Assembly (NCBI RefSeq): GCF_031082405.1
Contig: NZ_JAVHJU010000040.1
Span: 42,255-106,254 of the forward strand
Direction of reading: 5' to 3'
Source: Amycolatopsis sp. A133
Lineage (GTDB): Bacteria; Actinomycetota; Actinomycetes; Mycobacteriales; Pseudonocardiaceae
DNA: 64,000 nt
Made by a program: the position numbers and the translations under genes. Under the pieces are notes generated by a model. The model was given only the letters and a program-made list of their open reading frames with translations. It was not told the DNA's origin and did not search any database. Within the stretch, counting starts at the first letter, position 1, and each line of letters opens with the position of its first letter. Of the stretch, positions 33,518 through 41,620 are shown one piece after another.

Positions 33518-34327
33518 TCAGGCGGGGAAATACCCCGCGAACAGGATTTCGCCGATCCTCGTGGTGGTTTCCCGGCCGACCGCGTCACCGTCGGCAACGA
33601 CCTGGGTGTTGTTCATCAGGGCCAGGGTGTACCGCTCGTCCGGGCCCGCGAACCCGACCGAGTTCATGATCCACGAGCCGTCGTCGTTGTCGTCGGACCA
33701 GCCGTTCTTGTTGCCCGGCCGGGCGGCGGCCCCGGCACCCCAGACGCCCCACTGCTGGTTGCCGTCCACGGTGCGCAGCTCGCCGACGAGGTAGTCGCGG
33801 TGCCGCGCGGGCAAGCGGGTCAGCACGTACCCGATCAGCCGGTCCAGGTCGTCCGCCGTGGTCAGGATCCAGCCCCAGTGGTGCGGGTGCCGGTCACTGA
33901 ACCGCATGTCGGTCAGCCCGTACTCCGGGAACCGCCGGGCGAACTCGGCCTCGCCGCCGTAGCGGGTCCACAGCGCGTGGGCGGCGGCGTCATCGCTGGA
34001 GTGCAGCATCCGGTGCAGCAGGTCGCGGTCCTCGGCCGTCAGCACGACCGCGCCGGAGTCCTCCCGCAGCAGCAGGTCGACGGCCATGGCCAGCTTCGGC
34101 GTCGAGCAGGCCCAGATCAGCGTGCCGGCGGCGGGGCTGCGGTAGACGTCCCCGGTCCACCGGTCCCGCAGCACGATCCCGGTCACGCCGGGCCGGCCGT
34201 CGGCGTAGGCCTGGGCCCGCGCGATCCGCGCCCGCAGGTCGCGGTCGAAGGGTCCGTGCGCACCGGAGTCCGGCACCGGCGCCAGCGCGAGGGCCGCCAG
34301 CAGCGCGGTGAGCAGGAGCTTGCCCAT
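33518..34327 (-). CDS. Exported serine hydrolase of the penicillin-binding/class A beta-lactamase fold
   Basis: 269 residues from the ATG at 34327 with GGGGGA upstream. Signal peptide LLLTALLAALALAPVPDSGA. The active-site SxxK is in WACSTPKLAMA (~70-73), followed by SSDDAAAHA where SDN is expected and NKNGW where KTG is expected. These are conservative variants of the three motifs, so it may be a D,D-peptidase-like or an unusual lactamase-like enzyme acting outside the membrane. The gene is single between the SGNH hydrolase start region and the surface protein. Actual resistance function cannot be claimed. Confidence 0.8.
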   Translation of the reverse strand: MGKLLLTALLAALALAPVPDSGAHGPFDRDLRARIARAQAYADGRPGVTGIVLRDRWTGDVYRSPAAGTLIWACSTPKLAMAVDLLLREDSGAVVLTAEDRDLLHRMLHSSDDAAAHALWTRYGGEAEFARRFPEYGLTDMRFSDRHPHHWGWILTTADDLDRLIGYVLTRLPARHRDYLVGELRTVDGNQQWGVWGAGAAARPGNKNGWSDDNDDGSWIMNSVGFAGPDERYTLALMNNTQVVADGDAVGRETTTRIGEILFAGYFPA

Positions 34328-34427
34328 GAAAGTCCCCCGGGTGCGAACGAGCGGGTGTGCCACCCCGAAGACTCGCACGGACGGCCGGGCCGCGGCGAGC
34401 GCCGGGCGGACGCTCGCCGCACCCCGG

Positions 34428-35483
34428 TCAGCCGACCGTGCAGCCGACGGGCGGGGCGGTGCCCTCGCCGCTCCCGCTCGCCAGGAAGCCGAACGTGGCC
34501 GACGCGCCCGCGTCCAGCGTCCCGTTCCAGCTCGTGTTGCGCGCGGTCACCGAAGTCCCGTCCTGGCCGACCGTGGCGTTCCACGCCTGGCCGATCCGCT
34601 GGCCGCCGGTGAAGGCGAACGTCGCCGTCCACGCCGACGTCGGCGCCGAGGTGCCGTTGCGGACGCTCACCTCGCCCTGGAAGCCGCCGGTCCACCGGTT
34701 GGTGACCCGGTAGGTCGCGGTGCATGAGCCACCCGGCGACGGCGTGGTGGTCACCGGGGTGGTCGACGAAGGCGGGACGGGCGTGCCGAGGGCGGCCGCG
34801 ACCGCCGGGTACCACCGGTCGGCCATCTTCCGGAAGCCGGAGTCGATCGGGTGCACCCCGTCGGAGGTGTCCGCCGCCGCGGAGAACCCCGTCCACTGGT
34901 CCACCACGGTGATCGGCGACCGCGCGGACGTCTTCGCGGCCGCCCAGCCCGGGATGGCGTTGTTCAGCGCGACCACCCGCTGCGGGCAGCCGGCGCAGCC
35001 GCTGGGTTCCATCGGGATGATCTGCGCGACGAGGATCTTCATGTCCGGGTTGCTCGCCCGCATCTGGTCGACCAGCTTGGAATACGCGGCGAGGATCGCG
35101 TCGGTGCCGATCGTGCCGCCCCACAGGTCGTTGGTGCCCAGGTGCATCAGCACGACGTCGGGCCGGGCCGCGGCCAGCCACGGCGGCAGCTGGTTCTGGT
35201 CCGCGATCCCGGTCGCCGCGTAGCCGCCGTGCCCCTCGTGGTCGCCGTCGAAGGGCACCGAGCACCCGCCGCCGGGCTGCGAGCCCACGAAGTCGATGTT
35301 CGTGTACCCCGAGCGCTGCAGGCGGTCCCACAGCAGCGCCCGCCAACAGCCGGGACCGGCCGTGATCGAGTCGCCCAGCGGCATGATCCGCACCGGCGCG
35401 GCCGCCGAGACCGCCGGCTGGGCCAGCGTGAGCCCGAGCACGGCGACGACGACCGCGATCAGCGCGTACACCCGCTTCGGCAT
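34428..35483 (-). CDS. Secreted SGNH/GDSL hydrolase with C-terminal CBM2
   Basis: 351 residues; the ATG overlaps the upstream cellulase stop by one base (TGATG), so the two are translationally coupled. Signal peptide ~1-28. The SGNH blocks are visible: IMPLGDSITAG (nucleophile Ser), GGYAATG, LGTNDLWGG and SDGVHPID (catalytic Asp/His). A Thr/Pro linker leads to a family 2 carbohydrate-binding module (~255-351) with CTATYRVTNRWTGGFQGEVS and the NTSWNGTL strand. It is probably a carbohydrate esterase that deacetylates hemicellulose bound via the CBM2, working with the GH5 enzyme made from the same mRNA. Confidence 0.93.
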   Translation of the reverse strand: MPKRVYALIAVVVAVLGLTLAQPAVSAAAPVRIMPLGDSITAGPGCWRALLWDRLQRSGYTNIDFVGSQPGGGCSVPFDGDHEGHGGYAATGIADQNQLPPWLAAARPDVVLMHLGTNDLWGGTIGTDAILAAYSKLVDQMRASNPDMKILVAQIIPMEPSGCAGCPQRVVALNNAIPGWAAAKTSARSPITVVDQWTGFSAAADTSDGVHPIDSGFRKMADRWYPAVAAALGTPVPPSSTTPVTTTPSPGGSCTATYRVTNRWTGGFQGEVSVRNGTSAPTSAWTATFAFTGGQRIGQAWNATVGQDGTSVTARNTSWNGTLDAGASATFGFLASGSGEGTAPPVGCTVG

Positions 35484-37009
35484 CACGGGTCGACCGTCAA
35501 GAGGTGGGCCCGGAAGCCCTCGCCGTAGGTCTTGGTCGGCGTGCCGGTGTAGTCCTCGATCAGCACGTTGCCGCCGCTGCAGCCCCACGGGTTCCACGTC
35601 CAGGCGGTGTACCCGAGGTGGTGCGCGTCCAGCCAGGCCAGCACCTGGTCGATGTAGTCGTGCGCACAGCTGTTCTGGCCGATTTCCCCGGCCTGCACCG
35701 GAACCTGCGCCGCGACCGGCCCGATCTGGCTGTCCCAGCAGGCCACCGTGATGCAGGCGTTGAAGTTGTAGGAGTGCCAGGAAGCCATCAGGTTGCCCGC
35801 CGGGTCTGCAGGGCGGTAGGCCAGCCACTGCGTGAGATCGTTGGTCCAGGTCAGGCCGCCGGTCATCAGCACATTCTGCGCACCGGTCGCGCGGACGGCG
35901 TCGACGAGTTCCTGCATCCCCGCGACCACGTAGCCGATCCCGGTGCAGGTGCCGCCGTCACGCAGGCACCGCCACGCCGCGGCCGCGTCGGACCAGTTGG
36001 CGGCCGCGTCCGGGTAGGGCTCGTTGAACAAGTCGAACACCACGGCGTTGTCACCCTTGAACGCGGTGGCCACCTGGGTCCAGAACGCCGGCGTGTACTG
36101 CCGGTCCGGCATCGGCTTCTGGCAGGTCGCGTTGACGTCGGTGCAGGCCGAACTGGTGCCGGTGTACTGGCCGTGCGTCCAGTGCAGGTCCAGGATCGGG
36201 TTGATCCCGTTGGCCTCCAGCAGCTTCGCGTAGTCCTTGACGGCCTGCTGGTAGGGGGCGCCGCTGGGCGAGCCGGACAGGCCGAGCCAGCAGTCCTCGT
36301 TCAGCGGGATCCGCACCGCGTGGATGTTCCAGGCCTTCATCGCGTCGACCGAAGCCTGGTCGACCGGGCCGCTGTCCCACATGCCCTTGCCCTGCACGCA
36401 GGCGAACTCCCCGCTGGACCGGTTGACGCCGAGCAGCCGGTAGGTCTTCCCGTCGGCGGTGAGCAGCTGGTTGCCCGAGACGTGCAGCGCGGGCGCCGGG
36501 CCGGGCGGCGGCGGTGCCGACGTGGTCGTGGTCGGCGTCGTCGGTTTTGTGATCGGCGTCGTCGCCGTGGTCGGCGGGGTTCCGGTGCAGGTGGCGCCGT
36601 TGACCGCGAAGGCGGCCGGCGTGGTGTTGGTGCCGCTGTAGGAGAAGTTCGCGCCGGTGCTGACGGAGCCGCCGGCCGGGATGGTGCCGTTCCAGCTCGC
36701 GTTGGTCACGGTGACCTGCTTGCCGGCCTGCGTCCAGGTCCCCATCCAGCCCTGCTGGAGGGTCTGGTTCCCGGCGTAGGAGTAGGTCAGCGTCCAGCCG
36801 TCGGCCGCCGACGAGCCGACGTTGGTGATCCCCAGCGCGACGCTGAAACCGCTTCCCCAGTCGTTGGCCGAGTAGGTGACCTTGCAGGCGAACGCGGCGC
36901 TCGTCTCACGCGCGGACGACACCGCCGTCGTCGACGTGACGACCCCGGCGGCGACCGCGAGCCCCGCCACCGCAAGCACGGCAGGACGTTTTCGCGCACT
37001 TCCCCACAT
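35483..37009 (-). CDS. Secreted GH5 cellulase with N-terminal CBM2
   Basis: 508 residues from the ATG at 37009 with AAGGGAG upstream. A signal peptide and an N-terminal CBM2 (CKVTYSANDWGSGFSVALGI to NGATC, ~41-142) precede a Thr/Pro-rich linker and the GH5 barrel (~170-508). Catalytic residues: acid/base Glu in FDLFNEPYPD and nucleophile Glu in VQAGEIGQNS. It hydrolyses beta-1,4-glucan outside the cell with retention. A near-perfect CebR-type operator lies 34 bases upstream, as for cellulase genes of Streptomyces and relatives. The SGNH hydrolase follows in the same operon. Confidence 0.95.
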   Translation of the reverse strand: MWGSARKRPAVLAVAGLAVAAGVVTSTTAVSSARETSAAFACKVTYSANDWGSGFSVALGITNVGSSAADGWTLTYSYAGNQTLQQGWMGTWTQAGKQVTVTNASWNGTIPAGGSVSTGANFSYSGTNTTPAAFAVNGATCTGTPPTTATTPITKPTTPTTTTSAPPPPGPAPALHVSGNQLLTADGKTYRLLGVNRSSGEFACVQGKGMWDSGPVDQASVDAMKAWNIHAVRIPLNEDCWLGLSGSPSGAPYQQAVKDYAKLLEANGINPILDLHWTHGQYTGTSSACTDVNATCQKPMPDRQYTPAFWTQVATAFKGDNAVVFDLFNEPYPDAAANWSDAAAAWRCLRDGGTCTGIGYVVAGMQELVDAVRATGAQNVLMTGGLTWTNDLTQWLAYRPADPAGNLMASWHSYNFNACITVACWDSQIGPVAAQVPVQAGEIGQNSCAHDYIDQVLAWLDAHHLGYTAWTWNPWGCSGGNVLIEDYTGTPTKTYGEGFRAHLLTVDP

Positions 37010-37042
37010 CGGCACTCCCTTGTGCACACTGACGGCGGAAGC

Positions 37043-37062
37043 GTCTGGGAGCGTTCCCAGAC
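37043..37062 (-). promoter_or_regulatory. CebR-like cellulase operator
   Basis: GTCTGGGAGCGTTCCCAGAC contains TGGGAGCGTTCCCA (37046-37059), which differs at one base from the known cellulase/cellobiose operator TGGGAGCGCTCCCA. It sits immediately upstream of the CBM2-GH5 gene. Repression by a LacI-family CebR, lifted by cello-oligosaccharides, is expected. No cebR gene is in the window. Confidence 0.75.
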
Positions 37063-37187
37063 ACCCGTGCACACCGTCGCTTCCCGGCTCCGCGTTGTCA
37101 ATCTCCGCCGTCGACAAAGCGGCCGATTCAGGCGAACAGCGTCCGGCGCGTTCCACCAACGACCGCAGGGGGTTGCCCCGGCCGGAG

Positions 37188-39062
37188 TCACCGGCCGCCG
37201 CGGGCCGGCCGCCACGGACGGTAGCCGCCGGGCTCGACCGCGAAGACGGCCTCGCCTTGGCCCAGCGACGGCAGCCGGCGCCGGAAATCCGCGGTCGCGG
37301 CGGCCGGGAGCGTGCCGCCCAGCCGGGCGAAGCCGGCTGCGGCCACGGGCGGCTCGCACACCGCTTCGAGCTTGGCCAGCGCGATGAGCGCCGCTCCGGC
37401 AGCGAATTCGGGCACCTCGAGGTCGAACCGGTCCACCGGCTCGTACACGCGGGTCCCGGCCCGCGCCAACGCCAGCAAAAACAGCCTCGCGGTGACTTCC
37501 CGAAAACCGCCTGCCGTGCTGTGCGGCGGCTGGAACCCCGAATGGGTCAGTGTGACGACGCAGTCGGTGACCTCCCGGCCCCGCGGACCGCACGCCGCAG
37601 TGCGGTACACCGTCTGTTCGATGGCGGTGTGGAAGGCCCTCGGCAGCGAGCCGCGTTCGACGGCCGGCTCGTACCGGACACCGCTGCCGGTCCGGCCCGG
37701 GGCCACCCGCAGACCGACCGTCGCGACCGGGTCGCCGGGGCCCAGCCGGTCCAGGAACTGGACGGCTTCCCCGACGCCGACGGGCTTTTCGACGTGGACC
37801 GGCTCGGGCGGCGCGAACCGCGCGTCGAGACCGAAGTCCTCGCGCAGCCGCTCGAGGAGCACCTCGATCTGGACTTCGCCGTAAGCCCGGACCGACAAGG
37901 CACCGCGTTCGACCCGCAGGCCGAGCAGCGGGTCCTGGTCGCACAGCTCCCGCAGGGCTTGGTGCAGCCGGGTTTCCGCACCCGGCCGCGTGGTGACGAC
38001 CGAAAGGAGCCCGGGCGGCGGGAACAACCCGGCGTCCGCCAAGCCGTCCGGGGTACCGAGCCGATCGTCGACCCGGACGTCACCCAGGCCCCGCAGCCGG
38101 ACCAGGTCGCCCGCGTCCGCGCGCGTGACTTCGCGGCCCGCGAGCGTCATCCCGGTGACCCGCCGCCGGCTCCGGCCGGCCGTGCCGTCGCCGGTGCGCC
38201 GGAACAGGTTCACGCGATCGCGCAAGCGCAACGTCCCGCCCCGCAGGCGGGCGTACGCGATCCGTTCCCCGCCGCTGCCGCGTTCGACCTTGAACACGGT
38301 CGCGCGGAGTTCGTCGCCCGGCACCGCCGCGGGCAGGAAGTCCACGATGCCGTCGACGAGCTCGGGAACGCCGGCGCCGGTCATGGCCGAGCCGAGGAAC
38401 ACCGGGAACGCCTCACCGGCCGCCACCTGACGGCGGAAAGTGCGCCACACCAAGGCGTGGTCGAGCTTTCCGGCGACGTAGCCCGCCAGCAGCTCCTCGC
38501 TGCGCTCGGCGGCCACTTCGGCGATTTCCTCGACCATGCCGGCGGCCTCGCGTGGCCTGCGGCGAACGGAGCCGGCCGCGCCGGCGGTCACCATCGGCAC
38601 CACCGCGGGCGACAGTTTCCTCCGCAGGCCCTCGAGCACCCCGGCCGGATCGACCCCGGCCTGGTCGAGCTTGTTGACGAACACCAGCGTCGGCACCCGC
38701 AGCCGGCGCAGGATGCGCCAGAGGATCCGGGTGCTCGCCTGGACCCCGCTGGGCCCGGAGACCACCAGGACGACGCCGTCGAGAACCCCGAGCGCCCGTT
38801 CGACCTCGGCGACGAAGTCGGCGTGGCCCGGTGTGTCGATGACGTTGACCGTCCGGTCACCCGCCCGGAAGGAGACCACGCCGGTGCTGATCGTGATCCC
38901 GCGGCGCCGTTCGATGCCGAGGGTGTCGGTCTGGGTGGTGCCGTCGTCGACGCGGCCCAGCGCACCGACCGCGCCGGTGTGGAACAGCAGTCGTTCGGTC
39001 AGGCTGGTCTTACCGGCGTCGACGTGGGCGAGAATTCCGATGTTCAGTGAGGTTTCGGGCAA
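37188..39062 (-). CDS. Tet(M)/Otr(A)-type ribosomal protection GTPase
   Basis: 624 residues from a TTG at 39062 with TGGAG six bases upstream, giving the family-typical start SLNIGILAHVDAGKTS. The G motifs are clear: AHVDAGKTS (Lys18), RGITI, DTPGH, NKLD. EF-G-like domains III-V follow, ending in the family-typical C-terminal helix region. Length compares with 639 for Tet(M). These factors bind the ribosome and release tetracycline-class inhibitors with GTP hydrolysis; chromosomal copies are common in antibiotic-producing actinomycetes, so actual resistance is not proven. An overlapping upstream ORF at 39010-39123 may control its translation. Confidence 0.9.
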   Translation of the reverse strand: MPETSLNIGILAHVDAGKTSLTERLLFHTGAVGALGRVDDGTTQTDTLGIERRRGITISTGVVSFRAGDRTVNVIDTPGHADFVAEVERALGVLDGVVLVVSGPSGVQASTRILWRILRRLRVPTLVFVNKLDQAGVDPAGVLEGLRRKLSPAVVPMVTAGAAGSVRRRPREAAGMVEEIAEVAAERSEELLAGYVAGKLDHALVWRTFRRQVAAGEAFPVFLGSAMTGAGVPELVDGIVDFLPAAVPGDELRATVFKVERGSGGERIAYARLRGGTLRLRDRVNLFRRTGDGTAGRSRRRVTGMTLAGREVTRADAGDLVRLRGLGDVRVDDRLGTPDGLADAGLFPPPGLLSVVTTRPGAETRLHQALRELCDQDPLLGLRVERGALSVRAYGEVQIEVLLERLREDFGLDARFAPPEPVHVEKPVGVGEAVQFLDRLGPGDPVATVGLRVAPGRTGSGVRYEPAVERGSLPRAFHTAIEQTVYRTAACGPRGREVTDCVVTLTHSGFQPPHSTAGGFREVTARLFLLALARAGTRVYEPVDRFDLEVPEFAAGAALIALAKLEAVCEPPVAAAGFARLGGTLPAAATADFRRRLPSLGQGEAVFAVEPGGYRPWRPARGGR

Positions 39063-39123
39063 AGAGCACTCCAGCGGCCGCAACGCGTTCTCGGGAATCG
39101 ACGGTGTTGCGGATCCGGCGCAT
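39010..39123 (-). CDS. Short upstream ORF, candidate leader peptide of the ribosomal protection gene
   Basis: 37 codons from an ATG with AAAGGGGG nine bases upstream, a much better ribosome site than that of the downstream gene. It encodes an Arg-rich peptide beginning MRRIRNTVDSRERVAAAG and ends 52 bases inside the GTPase gene in another frame. The arrangement (strong upstream ORF overlapping a weak TTG start of an anti-ribosome-inhibitor factor) is what translational attenuation would need. Whether the peptide is made is unknown. Confidence 0.5.
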   Translation of the reverse strand: MRRIRNTVDSRERVAAAGVLFARNLTEHRNSRPRRRR

Positions 39124-39194
39124 GGGTGCCCCCTTTCTTGCCTCGTACAGACCTGGGCGGAGGCTAGCCGAGGGATCGGCTGCAGGACAACGGA

Positions 39195-40127
39195 TTATCG
39201 GCCGGCCGGGTATTCGGCGAAGATCTCGCCGAGGACGCGCCGGGCGTCCACGGCCTCCTCGCCGGTCCGGGCCGCGGACACGAGCGTCTTCCACAGCGCC
39301 CAGCCGCGTCCGCGCGCCCAGGTCTCGTCGTCGACGGACAGGCGCTCGCGAAAGGCCTGCCTTCCTTCGGCGGTGAGGAGCGTCCAGGCGATGGCCGTGT
39401 CGCAGGAGGGGTCGCCGACACCGCACGTCCCGAAGTCGATGACGGCCGCCAGTTCTCCGCCGTCGAGCAGGAGGTTCCCGGCTGCGACGTCACCGTGGAA
39501 CCAGACGTCCCGGCCGTCCCACCGCGTGTCCAGTGCGGTGTTCCAGATTTTGCGGGCCAAGCCGACGTCGATCCGGCCGTCCAGGGCCGTGAGCGCGCGC
39601 CGGGCCGTCGCATCGTAGGTGCGCAGGGTGGCGCCCCGGAACCAGTTGTGCTTCCCCGGCTGCGGACCGCCCGCGGTCTCGACCTTCTGCAGGGCGGCCA
39701 GGAAACCGGCCAGGTCGAGGGCGAAGCGGACGGGATCGGCGATGCGGTCCGTGCTCGCGGTTTCGCCGTCGAGCCAGGGGAGGATCGACCACGGAAAGGG
39801 GTAGCCCGCCCCGGGTTTCCCCTTCGCCAGCGGGACCGGGACGGGCAGCGGCAAGCGGGCCGCGAGCACCGGGAGCCACCGGTGTTCCTTGTCGACCGCC
39901 AAGGCGTATTCGGCCGCGCTGGGCAGCCGCGCCACCATGGCGTCGCCGACGTGGAAGGTGAAGTTGTCCCACCCGCCGTGGGACACCGGCCGGACCGGGA
40001 GCCCCGCCCACTGCGGGAACTGCTCGTCGATCAGCCGGCGCACCAATTCCGCGTCGGCGGTGATGCGCCGAGGCACCGGACCCAGCTCGGGGATAGTGCT
40101 CCTGGCCTGATCAGGGGAATCGCCCAC
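39195..40127 (-). CDS. Aminoglycoside phosphotransferase (APH)-fold kinase
   Basis: About 310 residues; the GTG at 40127 is provisional because no good ribosome site is seen, and a GTG at 40076 is also possible. The APH signature is clear: HGGWDNFTFHVGDAMVARLP (nucleotide loop), WFHGDVAAGNLLLDGG (catalytic Asp loop) and VIDFGTCGVGDPSCD (metal-binding DFG). This family phosphorylates small molecules such as aminoglycosides, macrolides or metabolites with ATP; substrate is unknown. It is divergent from the histidine kinase and next to the ribosomal protection gene. Confidence 0.88.
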   Translation of the reverse strand: MGDSPDQARSTIPELGPVPRRITADAELVRRLIDEQFPQWAGLPVRPVSHGGWDNFTFHVGDAMVARLPSAAEYALAVDKEHRWLPVLAARLPLPVPVPLAKGKPGAGYPFPWSILPWLDGETASTDRIADPVRFALDLAGFLAALQKVETAGGPQPGKHNWFRGATLRTYDATARRALTALDGRIDVGLARKIWNTALDTRWDGRDVWFHGDVAAGNLLLDGGELAAVIDFGTCGVGDPSCDTAIAWTLLTAEGRQAFRERLSVDDETWARGRGWALWKTLVSAARTGEEAVDARRVLGEIFAEYPAGR

Positions 40128-40162
40128 GCCGGGAGCATATGCCCGCGATATCCCACCCTGCC

Positions 40163-40168
40163 TACGCT
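40163..40168 (+). promoter_or_regulatory. Likely -10 box of a leaderless histidine-kinase transcript
   Basis: TACGCT ends eight bases before the GTG at 40176, and no Shine-Dalgarno sequence precedes that GTG. The spacing places the transcription start at or next to the start codon. Confidence 0.5.
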
Positions 40169-40175
40169 CCGGCTG

Positions 40176-41255
40176 GTGAACAGGCGCCCCGGGCTCAGCG
40201 CGCGGCTGAAACTGACCATCAGCTACGCCGGGTTCCTCCTGCTCGCCGGCGCCGTCCTGCTGGCCGTGGTGTGGGGGTCGTTGCTGCGCTACGTGCCCGA
40301 CAACGAGCAGGGGCTGCTCGGCATCTCCCCCAACCGCTACCTCCTCGTGCGCATGTTCACCCCCGCCGCCGTCACCGCGGTGACGTTCCTGCTGCTGTTC
40401 GGCGTGCTGGGCGGCTGGATCCTGGCCGGCCGGATGCTCGCCCCGCTGACCCGGATCGCGGACGCGGCCCGGCTGGCCGCGAGCGGGTCGCTGTCCCACC
40501 GGATCCGCCTGGCCGGTCCCGGCGACGAATTCCGCGAGCTCGCCGACGTGGTCGACACGATGCTCGAAAAGCTCGAATCCCACCTCGGCGAACAGCAGCG
40601 GTTCGCCGCCAACGCTTCGCACGAGCTCCGGACCCCGCTGGCCATTTCGCAGGCCATCCTCGACGTCGCCCGCAACGACCCGACGTACGACCGGGACGAG
40701 CTCATCGACCGCCTCCGGACGGTCAACACGCGGTCGATCGACCTGACCGAGGCCCTCCTGCTGCTCAGCCGCAGCGACCGCCGGAACTTCACCCGCGAGC
40801 CCGTCGACCTCTCCCTCATCGCCGAAGAAGCCGCCGAAACGTTGCTGCCACTGGCCGAAGAGCGCCGGCTCACGCTCGACGTCACCGGCGAGCCCGTCCA
40901 CGCGGCCGGCTCCGCGGCGCTGCTGCTGCGGATGGTGACGAACCTCGTCCAGAACGCGATCGTGCACAACCTCCCGGACGGCGGCACGGTGACGGTCCAC
41001 ACCGAGCGGCGGCGCTACGCGAGCGCGCTGCGGGTCGAGAACACGGGCCGGGTGCTGCGCCCGGAACTGATCCCCACCCTGACCGAGCCGTTCCAGCGCG
41101 GCACGGAACGCGCGCGCACGGACGAGCACGCGGGTGTCGGCCTCGGGCTGGCGATCGTGCACAGCATCGTCCGGGCCCACGACGGGACGCTGGACCTGGC
41201 GCCCCGCCCGGGCGGCGGCCTCGTCGCCACCGTCCGCCTCCCGGCGAGCCGGTAG
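40176..41255 (+). CDS. Two-component sensor histidine kinase
   Basis: 359 residues. Two membrane helices (LTISYAGFLLLAGAVLLAVV and AVTAVTFLLLFGVLGGWILA) enclose a short extracellular loop of about 35 residues. A HAMP linker (RMLAPLTRIADAARLAASG), a dimerisation helix with the phosphorylated His149 (ASHELRTPLA) and a catalytic ATPase domain (MVTNLVQNAIVHN; VGLGLAIVHSIV) follow. It autophosphorylates and passes phosphate to a response regulator, but no response regulator gene lies in the window, which is unusual for this class. Confidence 0.93.
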   Translation: MNRRPGLSARLKLTISYAGFLLLAGAVLLAVVWGSLLRYVPDNEQGLLGISPNRYLLVRMFTPAAVTAVTFLLLFGVLGGWILAGRMLAPLTRIADAARLAASGSLSHRIRLAGPGDEFRELADVVDTMLEKLESHLGEQQRFAANASHELRTPLAISQAILDVARNDPTYDRDELIDRLRTVNTRSIDLTEALLLLSRSDRRNFTREPVDLSLIAEEAAETLLPLAEERRLTLDVTGEPVHAAGSAALLLRMVTNLVQNAIVHNLPDGGTVTVHTERRRYASALRVENTGRVLRPELIPTLTEPFQRGTERARTDEHAGVGLGLAIVHSIVRAHDGTLDLAPRPGGGLVATVRLPASR

Positions 41256-41620
41256 GGCGGTCTGACAAGGTCTCGGCTATCGGCGCGGCATCGCGCGGCG
41301 TGCTGTGCCGGAGGTGTTCGGCCCGTGGCAGGCGATCTGGACCCAGCGCCTGCTCGCCAAAGCTGACGTCGCGGGCCTGGCGGATGGGCCGGTGTCGGGG
41401 GTTCCACGATCGCGCGAGCGCACCAGCACGCCACCGGCCGCTCTCACGGCGACTGGAGCACAAGTGCACCACCTCGTCGTCGCCACCGTCCGCCTCCCGT
41501 CGAGCCGTAGCCGAGCCGGGAGTCGAAGAAAGTTCGGGATCGATTCAGTAAATTCTGCTAGCCTCGCGTCGTCTCGCGGCTCACCGTGGCGCCGCCCCCG
41601 CGAACTCACCGAGGAGCGCA
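41256..41620. other. Gene-free stretch with a partial copy of the kinase 3' end
   Basis: 365 bases between the histidine kinase and enolase. Bases 41471-41510 (CTCGTCG, CCACCGTCCGCCTCCC, GAGCCG, TAG in order) closely resemble the last ~37 bases of the kinase gene (41219-41255), as if a small duplication had occurred. Closer to the enolase, CAGTAAATTCTGCTAGCCT (41547-41565) is AT-rich and may hold its -10 region. No convincing gene. Confidence 0.45.
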
